Assembly (NCBI RefSeq): GCF_010015445.1 | Contig: NC_053134.1 | Coordinates: forward strand, 5,240,636 to 5,304,635 | From: Perca fluviatilis | Taxonomy: Eukaryota; Chordata; Actinopteri; Perciformes; Percidae | Length of the DNA: 64,000 bases | Direction of reading: 5' to 3' | Part shown: piece after piece, positions 23,581-35,281 of the stretch | How positions within the stretch are numbered: the stretch's first letter is position 1 | Layout of the letters: each line of letters starts with the position of its first letter | Program-made: the position numbers and the translations under genes | The notes under the pieces: generated by a model | What the model was told of the DNA's origin: nothing | The model's input: only the letters and a program-made list of their open reading frames with translations | The model's database searches: none

Positions 23581-24409
23581 TTTTATATATGGCTGTCTTC
23601 TCTTGCTCTGTTTGTGACCTTTTAATATAGTCTTTTTTGATACAGAGCAGTTATCAACACTTTTACGTTTCTCCGCCGTGTTTCATTCATAAAATAATGA
23701 TGCCGTGGCGGCAGGAAAAACGAGGATGATAGCAGCTAGCAGCTAGCAGCTGACCTGATGACAGCAAGGGTCCCAGGTTAAGAGGTCCTGGAGGTTTGGC
23801 CTACTAAGTAGCCTGCCTACAATTTTAAGCGAGAACAAAAATATATAGTTTTTATACAGACTTATATACACATTATATATTCTAGTGTATTATCATAATA
23901 AGTTTAACATGTGCAAATATTTTTTTTTTTTACCTCAACCTCAAACCAGATAAAGACTGTGATCTTGATCCTGAGGGGTGCCCGGACCCCAGGTTGGGAA
24001 CCACTGACTTAGAGCATGTTTAATTAAGATAAAATAGTGCATTGATTCAGAGACCGATTCTCTCAGTCTTGTTTTGCAAGTATCAGCCAGGCTAGTTTTG
24101 GGTCGAGTTTACCCAATAATTCACGCTCATTCATTGGTTGTCCCGCCTCCTATGTTTTGAGCGACTGCACCACGGTAGAAGGCAGAGCACGTGAGCGAGC
24201 GGGAGGATTTTAGATGGAGTGTGAAGCAGATTTTTTAAATGTTGGAGCTTTGTCTTCTCCCCCGCTCGAATTAAGCTGCGGTACTGCTTACACCATGAGT
24301 TCAAAGCATGACCGTGCCCATCTCTGTGTTACTGCAGCACAAATAATGCAAATAATGTTGAATGGCGCCCGCCCTCCCTCTCTATGCCACCGGTGCCTGT
24401 CATCCGGCT

Positions 24410-24640
24410 AGTCTATATCGACAGCGTTCCACTTCATGGATTGGTCCGGGGCCGCCAGAAATTCTGCTGGATGTCACTGTATTCCTCCTACTCATACTAT
24501 CTGTCCAATCCCATCCCAGAAGGCTGTGTGGACTAGCCAGACCCTCCTCCTCAGTGCTGTGGAGGATGTTCTGGCAATGCGAGAATATCATCTGGCAGAT
24601 TTTTTGCTGGTGGAGCTCCAGGAACGAAGGGGGGGGGGGG
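24410..24640 (+). mobile_element. F1-family repeat, short copy
   Basis: CTAGTCTATATCGACAGCGTTCC to CTGGCAATGCGAGA, with the centre deleted relative to the 25322 copy. Confidence 0.55.
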
Positions 24641-24991
24641 TGAGCGCCGTTCATCTGGTAAATTCAAAAAGTGGGAAAAGTCGAGAGGCTGACCCGGTTT
24701 ATAACGGACACTAAAAAAATTCGTTTGAGAAGATTGGCCCAGCCCTACTTTACTTGTACCAGTGATACCTCAAACTTAGCTTTCATTTTTTTACCAAAAC
24801 TATGTAAAATACTGACTTCATTATTTGTTATATTGTCGTTTCATATGTTTATATTTTATAGCAACATGTGAAACATTGTGCCAGTAGAGCTCGTTGGATA
24901 TATAAAATAGAAGAGAAAAGGAATTCAGTGGCGTCATTAAGCTCAGCGCTGTGTTGACATTGGACTAAAAATAACTAAAGGGGATGGACTG

Positions 24992-24992
<1 letters not shown>

Positions 24993-25022
<30 letters not shown>

Positions 25023-25047
25023 CTGTGTGCGTGCGTGTGTGTGTGTG
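24993..25047. repeat. (GT)n microsatellite
   Basis: GT units interrupted by CTGTGTGCGTGC. Confidence 0.9.
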
Positions 25048-25321
25048 TTTATGTCCATACGTGTGTGTGTTCCTGCTCTCAGCTGGCTTCTCAGCAGACA
25101 CTGTGTGTTTCCATAACCTGTAAATACCCTTACATAGTGATAATGATGAAGAACAATGACAGACACTTCAGCTGCTCCCCACAGTCACTCAGATGGAACA
25201 TTTCCATCCATCACTCCCCATTGTACGCAGCATAAACATCTATTAGAGTAGGGTTTTTTGTGTAGTTAACATTGCAGGCTCAAGAGGGTGCTATTAGGAC
25301 TTCATGCTGTTTATGGGCATT

Positions 25322-26180
25322 TTAGTCTATATCCACGATGTTCCACTTCAGGGATTGGTCCGTTGCTGCCGGAAATTCCACCGGAGTCACTCTTTTCGGC
25401 TGGATGTCCGTTAACTTCCGCTTTTTCTTTGTGTTGGCATTTTAAACTGCGGTGGATTTATCAGGACTATGGTTAACTGCCCCTTAGATCTCTGCAGGGT
25501 AAATCCAGACAGCTAGCTACACTATTTGTCCAGTCTGAGTTTTCTGTTGCGTGATTAAAACAACCTTTGAACGTACACATGTTCCACCAAAACAAGTTCC
25601 TTCCCGAGGCTATTTTGCAGCGGCACCAGGGCTCCTTCTGTCCAGCGCTTACACCACCCAAGACGATTGTGATTGGTTTAACCCTCATGCTGTCCTCGGG
25701 TCAAATTTGACCCGTTTTCAAAGTTTTTTTATATCAGAAATATGGGACGTCGAAATAGGCGCCTACAACTTTGGGAAAAGCGCCAAAAATGTTGGAAAAA
25801 AGCAGGCAAAAAAACGACGAAAAAAACTTCAAAAACACCAGAACAAAGCGTCAAAAAGTTGAAAACAATGTCAAAAACGCCGGCAAAAGCGACAAAATGT
25901 CCAAAAAAGGGATACAAACATCAGAAAAGCTATAAAAATGTGGGAAAAAAGTGACCAAAACACACAAAAAAGTGTAAAAAAAATTAAAAAGCAACAAAAA
26001 CATTAAGCTAGGGACAATAAAAAGTTTTGTTTTTTTCATGTTTGACAGGAAGACATCACAAGGGTTAAAGAAATGCCAATAAACAAGAGCATTTTTTCCT
26101 CCCATCCCAGAATTCTGTGTGGACTAGCCAGACCCTCCTCCGCAGTGCTGTGGAGGAAGGTCTAGCAAAGCGAGACTATG
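25322..26180 (+). mobile_element. F1-family repeat, fullest copy, split by a piggyBac-type element
   Basis: Starts TTTAGTCTATATCCACGATG and ends GGTCTAGCAAAGCGAGACTA. Removing 25682-26064 plus one TTAA restores the continuous F1 sequence seen at 13385-13420. Confidence 0.7.
25682..26064. mobile_element. piggyBac-type non-autonomous element, copy 2
   Basis: Starts CCCTCATGCTGTC and ends GACATCACAAGGG, 13-bp imperfect inverted repeats, flanked by TTAA at 25678-25681 and 26065-26068. CCCT ends plus TTAA is the piggyBac signature. No transposase frame. Confidence 0.85.
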
Positions 26181-26204
26181 GGCATTTAGACAGGCAGTGT
26201 CAAA

Positions 26205-26600
26205 CTGTTACAACCTTTATTCAAGAAAAGTACTAAAACCACACTGTTACAGTTAAAGTCATGCATTGAAAATAATACTTATAGACAAGATATAATACGT
26301 AACATTTTAAGATTAAAATGTCTATAAACGACTAGACCTATGTTATATATTTAGTTGGGTTGTGTACTTATCCCAAATGTTTCCAGCAATGTTCAAACCC
26401 AGAGAAAGCAGTCATTTTATTCAAGGCAACAGTCACATTCGTTTGCCTGTCGATGGCGTCATATCCCCTTTGTGCATTCATCAGCGCTGTGGTCGTTGTC
26501 TGCCAGAAGCTGTCATAAATTGACTTATTATCCAGTTTTAAGTCACATTTTCCGACACACTTTTTAGATCTTGTTGTTTTTTTAACGGAATGAAGTCACC
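26205..26600 (+). repeat. Anonymous interspersed repeat, copy 1
   Basis: Shares TCGATGGCGTCA, CAGCGCTGTGGT and CCAGAAGCTGTCATAAATTG with 31285-31530. Class unknown. Confidence 0.5.
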
Positions 26601-27267
26601 GGCTGTCTGGATTCTCAGAGAAAAAAAAGCTGATCAAAAGATAGTGGCAGCGACTTGGAGGACGACTGAGTTCCTTCTAGACTGCTCCACTCGACGTCAG
26701 TCTCTCTTCCTGTATTTCTTTTAATTTATGTACTTATTTATTTTTATCTTTTAGATGTTGTATGTCCTCACTGGTGTGTATTTGTCTGTGTGCGTGGGTC
26801 TGTGTCGTCTGACCCCGTTTGGTTTGGACCTGATCTGGGTTGGTTTGCGGGTCGGTAAGGGACTTACCGGTAAAAGGACATACTCCTCATTTATTGTGAA
26901 ATTCAAATAAAAAGAGTTAGGAGAAAGAAATATTAAAAAAAGATCCCACACTACTTTACAACCTCACCAAACTCTCTCTTTTGTTATTGTTTTGATGTAG
27001 AGACCCCTAGTGGCAGAACATTACATATTTCATGTTTAAATTAAAGTAGCCTATGTAAGTATTAGCAGAAAATTGTTCTTACATGTATTAATAGCTACGT
27101 ATATTATTATCACCATGCATTGCTGTAGAAGCAGGATTTTACTGTTGTAGTTGGTTGAGCTGGAGCTCATTTGAACTATTTACTAATGATTATTTTCCTT
27201 ATGGATTCATCTGTTGATTATTTTCTCCTAACCAAACCTCAACACTATTAGGTTATAGCCTACATTA

Positions 27268-27802
27268 AAGTGCCCATATTATGCTAATTTTCAGGTTCAT
27301 AATTGTATTTAGAGGTTATATCAGAATAGGTTTACATTGTTTAATTTTCAAAAAACACCATATTTTTGTTGTACTGCACATTGCTGCAGCTCCTCTTTTC
27401 ACCCTGTGTGTTGAGCTCTCTGTTTTAGCTACAGAGTGAGGCATCGCACTTCTATCCCATTTTAGTTGGGAGTCGCACATGCGCAGTAGCTAGGTAAGGA
27501 CTACTAGCTAGAAGCTAGCGCTGCTAGCGGTTAGCCACATCGTTCTCAATGGCAAAACACTGCTACAACATAGAGCCAGTCCCACAATGAGCTTTCCTTA
27601 GTATGTGCCATTTCTGTGTCTGTAGCTATTGAGGAGGAGAGGGGGGGGCAAGGTGGAGGGTGGGGGTGTGGCCTTGACCAACTGCTACTTTGCTCGTTTG
27701 AAAGCCATGATGTCTCTCTCTTTCTCATGGGTGGGCCAAATTCTCTGGGCGGGCAAAGCAGAGAAAGGGGAGGTAACCTTGCTCCATGCCATGGGACCTT
27801 TA
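27268..27802. mobile_element. Chimeric TIR element
   Basis: The left half (AAAGTGCCCATATTATGC, GAGTCGCACATGCGCAGTAG) matches the element at 32705-33502, while the right half (CAATGAGCTTTCCTTAG to CCATGGGACCTTT) matches the reverse complement of 61237-62697. Confidence 0.6.
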
Positions 27803-27857
27803 ATTTTTGTTGAACGGAGTATGTGACAAAATAATCTAAGCTAAAAGGTCCATTTAG

Positions 27858-28508
27858 GAGAGGGGTGTCAAACTCAATCTCACTAAGGGCCACACTAGAA
27901 AATGAGAATCACATCAGGGGCCAGACATTATTGACATGCTTTTATCAAAAAAGTCAAATATTTTTGACTTCACGTTTCACATACTTTAACATTTGGCCCA
28001 CATAAAGCCCTAAAAGTGTCAGCCAAAATGTTCCTTAGCCATCATAGAATTTAGTCAACAATGCATTCTGATGGGCGCCCGGATAGCTCAGTTGGTAGAG
28101 CGGGCGCCCATATGTAGAGGTTTACTCCTCGACGCAGCGGCCCGGGTTTGACTCCGACCTGCAGCCCTTTGCTGCATGTTATTCCCCCATCTCTCTCCCC
28201 CCTTTCATTTCTTCAGCTGTCCTGTCAATAAAGGCCTAAAAATGGCCAAAATAATTCTTTAAAAAACAATGCATTCTGATTACATTTTTAAAAGTAGGCT
28301 ACCCGACTCACACCAATCTGTTTCACAGGCCTGAATATGGGTGGGAATTTCTCAAAGTAGGCAAAATCTGTCAAAACTGCACTGAGTGTTGCATAATTGC
28401 GATTAAATTTTTTTTTCCATTTTGGTTTTGCGCACAACTAGGCAGGCCGGATCCAAATTTGCGAGGGGCCGGATTTGGCCCACAGGCCTTGAGTTTGACA
28501 CACGTGAC
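27858..28508. repeat. TCAAACTCA-ended repeat, copy 2, with a SINE inside
   Basis: Starts GGGGTGTCAAACTCAATCTC and ends GAGTTTGACACACG; opposite orientation to 4308-4668. Confidence 0.65.
28073..28266 (+). mobile_element. tRNA-derived SINE with a 15-bp target duplication
   Basis: A box GATAGCTCAGTTGGTAGAG, B box GGGTTTGACTCC, tail ending in A-rich sequence. ACAATGCATTCTGAT flanks both sides (28058-28072, 28266-28280), proof of retrotransposition into the host repeat. It could be mistaken for a tRNA gene, but the body continues with SINE sequence. Confidence 0.85.
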
Positions 28509-29024
28509 TTAGTTACTGGCTTGAGTTTCTCTGTTTTTCAATAAATAACGGACTCCTATGTCTCTGTTCATAGATGCATGGACTGTCCACTGACGCCTGC
28601 ATGATGCCTCTAACCCTTTAACTTGATGCTGCGACTGGCTTCTGGTTGCTGCTCATAAATCTGCGTCCTTTGTCCAAAAACTAGTAAGTAGACCTTTGAG
28701 CGTGAATTCATTTTTTCCATACACACCGTTGAAAAGTTATGAATTGATGTTTTTCTTTTTTCCTTTAATGATAACAATTTGAAAGGAGATATAAAAAGAG
28801 TTCAGACACCAGATGTTTTAATGACATTTGGAATAGTTTGCCCCCAAAAATAGAAGAATAAAATCAAAGTTCATTCCAAATTCCATTTGGTGGATGTCCC
28901 CATAGAGTTGCATGATGGGAGAATACTGTTGGAACTTGAATGTTGAAGTAGTTTCCCAGTCCCAAAAGGGTAAGTGACCCTCGATCATTATTGAAGCCAA
29001 ATGGCGCTGTTATGCTCTAAATTA

Positions 29025-29290
29025 GGGCTGCATGATATGATGAGAATATGCGATATGCGATTACGTTGAATATCGCGTTAACGAAATTACTTGGGATAAA
29101 TAAACAGCTCTGCATTTCTGCTGCTCTCAGTATTCTGCGAAAATACAAGTCGCTTGTTGAATTTAAATTGTAAAACAGATGAAAGGAAATCATTTCCAAC
29201 ATTCTTTAATTGAACGAATTGAACACTGAATAGAATATAAATCCACTAAAAATGAATAACCGCTACATTTTAAAGTGCAGTTTTCTACTG
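29025..29290. mobile_element. hAT-like element fragment (TAGGGCTGCAYGAT family)
   Basis: Left end TTAGGGCTGCATGATATG and the interior TTCTGCTGCTCTCAGTATTC match the complete copy at 48232-48566; the right end is missing. An F1 fragment follows at 29308-29372. Confidence 0.55.
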
Positions 29291-29383
29291 ATATTTTGTT
29301 TCAACTAGTCTCGCTTTGCCAGACCCTCCTCCAAAGCGCGCTGAAGGAGGGTCTGGCTACTCCACATGGCATTTGTTCATCAT

Positions 29384-29573
29384 CAGCCCTATGTTCCCAC
29401 ATTTCTAAGATTTTTCTTAAAATTAGGCCCTATGTTCTCACAGCCCTATGTTAGGGTTAGGGGGTTAGGGTTAGTGTTAATGTGGGAACATAGGGATGTG
29501 AGAACATAGGGCCTAATTTCAGTGAAAAAGAAATTCTTAGAAATGTGGGAATATAGGGCTGTAGGAACATAGG
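29384..29573. repeat. Inverted repeat with telomere-like loop
   Basis: Arms at about 29384-29452 and 29479-29573 are near reverse complements (CCCTATGTTCCCACATTTCT). The centre is TTAGGGTTAGGGGGTTAGGG. Confidence 0.7.
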
Positions 29574-29837
29574 CACGCTCCCTCTGTTTCTATGAAGTTT
29601 GAAGAAGAGCTTCGGTAAAGGTTAAGTCCAGCTTGTTGTAGGCTGCATTATTGTGCACTTAACACTGAAACAGGAACCTGTTCCTATTTTGATGCTAAGC
29701 CTCCATTCTTTATTTTACCAATGACTGCTGATTTATTCTTTTCTTATTCAACTGTTGCTCAGAGGGATCTTCGTCTCTTTCAGTTGTCGGTACGGTTGAA
29801 CCGTTTTACAGCGTTTTGTTCTCCATGTACAAAACTG

Positions 29838-30736
29838 AGGCTATGTTTACACGGAAACGATCTGAAGAGAAAACGCAAAAGTGGCGTTGCGTTATCACTT
29901 TTTATTCTGCGTTTACACGAGCGTTATGGGGGGGAAATCTGCGTGCATATGGTGACACAAAAGTGTGTGAAATTCGATGTCGTAATGCACTCCAGGTGAC
30001 TAGGTGGCACTGCCACACAACACCACCAAGGCACCCGCCTGCGTAGAACCTTCCTTCTACTTCTCTCCTTAGTAGCGCGAAACCAAAACATGCCGAAGCG
30101 AACAACAAAAACTTGCCTGGAAAGACGAGGAGGTGGAGTTGCATGTTTGTCTGATGATGACCGGCACAGTTGACCGTGATAAGCCACAACACAGCACCCA
30201 CGGGAGCACTACCAATACCCTGGGCCTCGCGGCCCTTCAGCCGCTGCTTGAGAGCGAGAGGCCGGGCCAGAGGAGGCTGAAGCAGACCCTCCTCTGCCCG
30301 CTGGCCGCTGACCTCTGACCTCTGACCTCTGCCCGCTGGCCGCTGCCACTCGCTCGCTCTCTCTCTTTCTCTTCATCTGCAACGTTGTCGCCTGCTCTGG
30401 CTCAAATGAACAGCCTACATATCATCATCGAACTATAACAACCTTATCCACATTGTCGAAATCATTTAAATATTGAGGCATTACATTGAAATTCTAACAG
30501 GAGCCTATAATTTCTGTAGCCTACTCCGTAACAACAGGCGCCTTTTTCTCGTCTCTCTCCACACCTCTGTCTTCAGACTTTTGCGTTTTTACCCTTTATA
30601 CGGTAATGCGACGGTGCAGCGTTTCACTTTTTTGCGTTTTTAAGCCCCAAAAACGCCGTCGCCGTATAAACGAAAGGCACATCCGATAAAATATTTTTTC
30701 GTTTTCACCCGGAGCGTCATCGTGTAAACAGGGCCT
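29838..30736. mobile_element. TIR DNA transposon, non-autonomous
   Basis: Ends AGGCTATGTTTACACGGAAA and CGTGTAAACAGGGCCT form imperfect inverted repeats of about 22 bp, each followed inward by AAACGC-type motifs. No target duplication is clear; hAT-like by resemblance. Confidence 0.55.
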
Positions 30737-31284
30737 AAATAATATCTATTTGTAAAGAGGACTTTCCACAACTAAAGGCATCAAAGAGCATTCAGTCAAA
30801 CATTCAGTCCTCTGAAAAGTTGAACTTTATGTACTTGAGTTTTTATCCCTGAAATTAAAGAGCAGTTTGGAGTCATATGAAAGAGGAAGGAAACAGAGTC
30901 CTGGCATTTATCAGAAATTCAACATCAATCCACTTCACCTTCGACACAGACAGGAAGCCAGACAGTTGAACTTCCCGTCATCATTTATTGTATTTATACA
31001 TCTGGAGAGGTGATAAAAAACCGTTTTAGACAGCAGGCTGCGGCACAGGAACACATCTGCTTCAGTGTGTCAAGACTGCAAACACACTACAGTAAAAAAA
31101 AAACCTGACTCTCCTCTTCTTCCTCTTCGGCACGTGTCAGGGGCCAGAGCGACCAGGAGCCAGTGGGGCGTCCCATCATGCATTGCTCTGCCGTTAGCCA
31201 AAAGAAAGTAGCTCAACATTTGTACTTAAGAGCAGTACCTAAGTAAATGTACTTAGTTACATTCCACCACTGAATACCACACTG

Positions 31285-31530
31285 TTACAGTAAAAGTCAT
31301 TCATGGAAAATGTTACTTAAAGGTATAATACGTAACATTTCGGCATTAGACCTATGTTATATATTTAGTTGAATTGTATACTTACATTATCCCAAATATT
31401 TCCAACAATCTTCAAACCTGTTACATTCGGTCGCCTGTCGATGGCGTCAAATTCCGCTTGTGCATGCGTCAGCGCTGTGGTTGTTCTCTGCCAGAAGCTG
31501 TCATAAATTGACTTTTTATCCAGTTTTAAG
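31285..31530 (+). repeat. Anonymous interspersed repeat, copy 2 (interrupted)
   Basis: Matches 26205-26600 up to CCAGTTTTAAG, and resumes near 32610-32660 (CACACTTTTTAGATCTTG equivalent), so the L2 fragment and a MITE sit within it. Confidence 0.55.
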
Positions 31531-32035
31531 GCAAGGCAAGGCAATTTTATTTGTATAGCACAGTTCAGCAGCAATGCAATTCAAAGTGCTTTACACAAGA
31601 CATAAAAACACGGTCAAAAATTCATACAAATTGGTAACAGATAGAAAGCAGTTAATACGAAGAAGAAGAAAAAATGAATAAAAATATGAATTAAGAAAAG
31701 GCAGTGTTAAAAAGAAAGGTCTTCAACCTTGATTTAAAAGCGCTGAGATTAGGTGCCGACCTACAGTTTAACGGTAGTTTGTTCCAGATGTACGAACCAT
31801 AGAAGCTGAACACAGCTTCCCCCTTTTTTGTTCCGACTCTGGGGATGGCAAGCAGACCTGTCCCTGATGATCTGAAAGATCTCTGCGGCTCATAGTGTAG
31901 TAGCAGATTCGAAAGGTAAATTGGTTCTAAACCGTTTAGAGACTTATAAACTAACATGAGTATTTTGAAATCTATTCTTTGGTGCACAGGAAGCCAGTGG
32001 AAGGACTTCAGAACTGGAGTGATGTGATCTATTTT
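31531..32035 (-). pseudogene. L2-clade LINE 3' fragment with C-terminal ORF remnant
   Basis: On the minus strand 98 codons are open, with RIDFKILMLVYKSLNGLEPI, LRSSGTG-like and FKSRLKTFLF motifs. This is the conserved C-terminal block after the L2/Maui-type reverse transcriptase. The fragment ends in the GGCAAGGCAAGGCAATTTTA tail. Truncated at its 5' end. Confidence 0.75.
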
Positions 32036-32120
32036 CTATTACTTTTAATCGTTCATTTTTTTGGTCCAAAAATGATCACCTCCGTTTTATCTTCAAATAA
32101 GCGTTTTTTTTTAATCTTTA

Positions 32121-32605
32121 AAGGCATACTATGCAAGATGTGCACCTTAATATAACAGCGTTGAATTCATTTCGATGGTAAACAAACTCGTAGTAGGGCG
32201 AATCATCCCGATAGCAAAGCAGGGGGGGACGCCGCTGGCAAAACCAGCAATGCAGGTTTGAGAGGTGGCGCCCCGCCAAATCTTGCGAGAATCACGACTT
32301 GCCTTACGGCACGACGTCACATACATCAACAACATATAAGAAGCAGCCTCTACGACACTAGCACGCATTTCAGACATGAATCATGGCAGAGTCAATGAGG
32401 AAAACAAAGAAAGCGCGGTCGGAAGAGTCAAGGAAAAGAAAACGAGAAACTGACCACGTGAGGAACCGGACAAGAGTCCCACTCGGTCAGGCGTTCACTC
32501 GTTGGCGAGAGCTTAAATGCAGGAAAGGTAACGTTAAATACAAGTACTCCACAACGACTCTAGGGGTCACTGTTTCACAAAAATGGAAACTGCATAGTAT
32601 GCCTT
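32121..32605. mobile_element. MITE with perfect 15-bp TIRs and an internal exon-like frame
   Basis: AAGGCATACTATGCA opens it and the exact reverse complement closes it. An ATG at 32383 begins 48 codons that end at a possible donor GTAACG. Confidence 0.75.
32383..32527 (+). pseudogene. Exon-like open frame inside a MITE
   Basis: The frame starts MAESMRKTKKARSEESRKRK and contains TRVPLGQAFTRWRELK; it ends AAAG before GTAACG. The motif resembles RVN-G-AF-RWR-L segments that I recall from uncharacterised fish proteins. It may be a captured host exon or the transposon's own first exon. Not a functional gene as seen. Confidence 0.4.
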
Positions 32606-32704
32606 GAAGCCACATTTTTACCATACACTTTTTAGATCTTGGTGGTTTTTAACTCTATATTTTAACCAGATGAAGGATTTTAGTCATCGGACATCTGCAT
32701 CTTA

Positions 32705-33502
32705 AAGTGCTCATATTATGCTCATTTTCAGGTTCATAATTGTATTTAGAGGTTATATCAGAATAGGTTTACATGGTTTTATTTTCAAAAAACACCATAT
32801 TTTTGTTGTACTGCACATTGCTGCAGCTTCTCTTTTCACCCTGTGTGTTTTAGCTACAGAGGGAGGCATCTCACTTCTGTACCATCTTTGTTGGGAGTCG
32901 CACATGCGCAGTAGCTAGGTAAGGACTACTAGCCAGTCAGAAGCAGAGTATGAGGGCGTGCCCTGACAGTACCTAGGTAAGGACTACTAGCCAGTCAGAA
33001 GCAGAGTATGAGGGCGTGCCCTGACAGTACCTAGGTAAGGACTACTAGCCAGTCAGAAGCAGAGTATGAGGGCGTGCCCTGACAGTAGCTAGGTAAGGAC
33101 TACTAGCCAGTCAGAAGCAGAGTATGAGGGCGTGCCCTGACAGTACCTAGGTAAGGACTACTAGCCAGTCAGAAGCAGAGTATGAGGGCGTGCCCTGACA
33201 GTACCTAGGTAAGGACTACTAGCCAGTCAGAAGCAGAGTATGAGGGCGTGCCCTGACAGTACCTAGGTAAGGACTACTAGCCAGTCAGAAGCAGAGTATG
33301 AGGGCGTGCCACGCTAGCAGCTAGGCGAGCATTATAACGTGTGTTACAAAGCGACGAGCGTTCGTCATGGAAGTAAAGGCTGGACTACAATAGAGCTGTT
33401 TGGAGCAGTTTGTGAACAGTGGTAAGTCCCTAACGTGCACAAAAAAGATATATAACACGATAAAGGAAAGGGAAAATGCCAAAAAGCATAATATGAGCAC
33501 TT
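32705..33502. mobile_element. TIR element with internal 58-bp minisatellite
   Basis: Perfect 18-bp inverted ends AAGTGCTCATATTATGCT (32705-32722, 33485-33502). Seven 58-bp units lie inside. No transposase. Confidence 0.8.
32916..33310. repeat. 58-bp minisatellite, about 7 copies
   Basis: The unit begins TAGGTAAGGACTACTAGCC and includes GAGTATGAGGGCGTGCC; starts at 32916, 32974, 33032, 33090, 33148, 33206 and 33264 with almost no divergence. Confidence 0.95.
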
Positions 33503-34787
33503 GAAGTTCTCAGAGAAACAAGTGGAGGAAACGTTAGCGGCAGCTCGGCGAGCCGGTCAGCGTCGGAGAAAACGCAGATTTTACCGTGAAGCTGCTTTAT
33601 TCTGTGTTTTTACTGGTTTGAGTCAGCGGTTTTGGAGACGGGGGAGACCTCTGCGGATAAAAACCTCCTAAATGATACGAACACTGAAGGAATCCTAAGC
33701 GGGAGAAGCTGACTGCGGTGGTGGTGAAGACAACAACTCCCATGATCCCACAGCCACAGGTGAAGCCGTGTACTGTGTCCCCCAGAACACGACGGGGGAG
33801 CTCTTCGTGGCTCTGGTTCTCAGCTCTGGAGCCCATGCCCAAATTATGTAAGGAGAAGGGAGGATGTTCTCTCACCCACTTTTTGTTTTACAATGCTTCT
33901 ACACAAGGGTGTAGGTTTGGTTTCAACATTGGGGGGCAGATTAGATTGTAATAATTGTAACATCATTGATAATATCATACCAACAAGGTATTATGCACTA
34001 TAAAGGTATGTATAAAGGCTTTATGCTGCCCTACACATTATTGTAGGCTCAGTTTAGCATGCAACTTAATTTGATTTAATATGTAGTAGGGGGTCCCTGC
34101 TCCATCTCACTGTCAGTGAAGGGGTCCTTGGCTTAAATAACGTTGAAGAACCCTGCTATAGGGTATTGCACAACTTGTTCTCTTCCTGGGCACGTTCAGT
34201 GTTCTTCGCCATCAAAGACGCTGTGGCTGCAGCGTGCTCAGTCCAGTTTATCATCACTTACCCCCCCCCCCCCCCCGCCTCCTTCCCAGATTCACAAAGG
34301 GAATGATTGTTGATTTTATAGTGTCACAGTCTAACAGAGAGATTCCTCATGACATGTTTACATCTTGTATTTTATTTATTTTTTTACTGATCATGTTCAT
34401 TAACGTGCTCCGTCCCTCCGTCAAAATAAAAATAAATAATTATTTCATTTGCATGTATTTGTTTTCCTCAGAGCTTTAAAGGCGAGTTAATGACTACTTA
34501 ACTAACTTGAGGCAAGGCCGCCCTCTGGTGGTCAAAGTTTATTTTTGTGTGAGGACACGTCAGACAGGGAAAACATACCACTGTTATCACGGGTGAAATT
34601 GACAGAAAAAAAAGTTCTGAATGTGTAATAAACTTAACCACCTGTTATCTCCGCTGTCCGTCTGATAACCTTAAAGTGTCAAAGAGAAGAATGTTCTGTT
34701 ATCTCTCAGCTGGTGGTGAAGAGCTTACTCAGTGTCTTCAGAGAAAAATCCCCAAAAGGTGGCAGTACAGACTAACAGATGTGTGTG

Positions 34788-34790
<3 letters not shown>

Positions 34791-34865
<75 letters not shown>
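34791..34865. repeat. (TG)n microsatellite
   Basis: About 37 TG units, followed by a GGGGTCC-rich repeat (34866-35150) with GGTTAGGG-like variants. Confidence 0.95.
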
Positions 34866-34866
<1 letters not shown>

Positions 34867-35281
34867 CTTGTTTAACTATATTCGTGGGGTCCAAAAACAA
34901 GGAATATAGTATACTTGCGGGGTCCGGACAGCTTTGTGGGGCCAAAATGCTGGACCCCACAACTTTAAAGGGCTAAAGGGCTGTTTGAGGGTTAAGACGT
35001 GGTTTAAGGATAAGAGTTAGAATTAGATTATGGTTAGGGTGAGGGTAAGGGTAAGGGTTAAGGTTAGGCATTTAGTTGTGATGGTTATGGTTAGGTTTAG
35101 GGGCTAGGGAATGCATTATGTCAATGACGTGTCCCCACAAAGAAAGTGAGATGCATGTGTGTGTGTGTGCCTTTTTACTTATATCTTTGAGAGGACCCAT
35201 TTAACTTTTAGACCTACAGAGTGAGAAAAATGAAAAACGTGATTGAGAGTAAGGATTTTTTTTTCCGATAATGAGTGTTTC

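Noticed and set aside
28078..28150. tRNA-like sequence with A and B boxes
   Set aside because: It is the head of a SINE with a body, tail and 15-bp target duplication, not a functional tRNA gene.
29452..29476. Interstitial telomere or chromosome-fusion scar
   Set aside because: Only about four TTAGGG-like units, inside an inverted repeat, so a transposon-like origin is simpler.
33699..33848. Fifty open codons ending GAHAQIM before TAA, with GEAVYCVPQNTTGELFVALV
   Set aside because: The composition looks coding, but there is no start, no clear splice acceptor and no family I recognise; left as anonymous.
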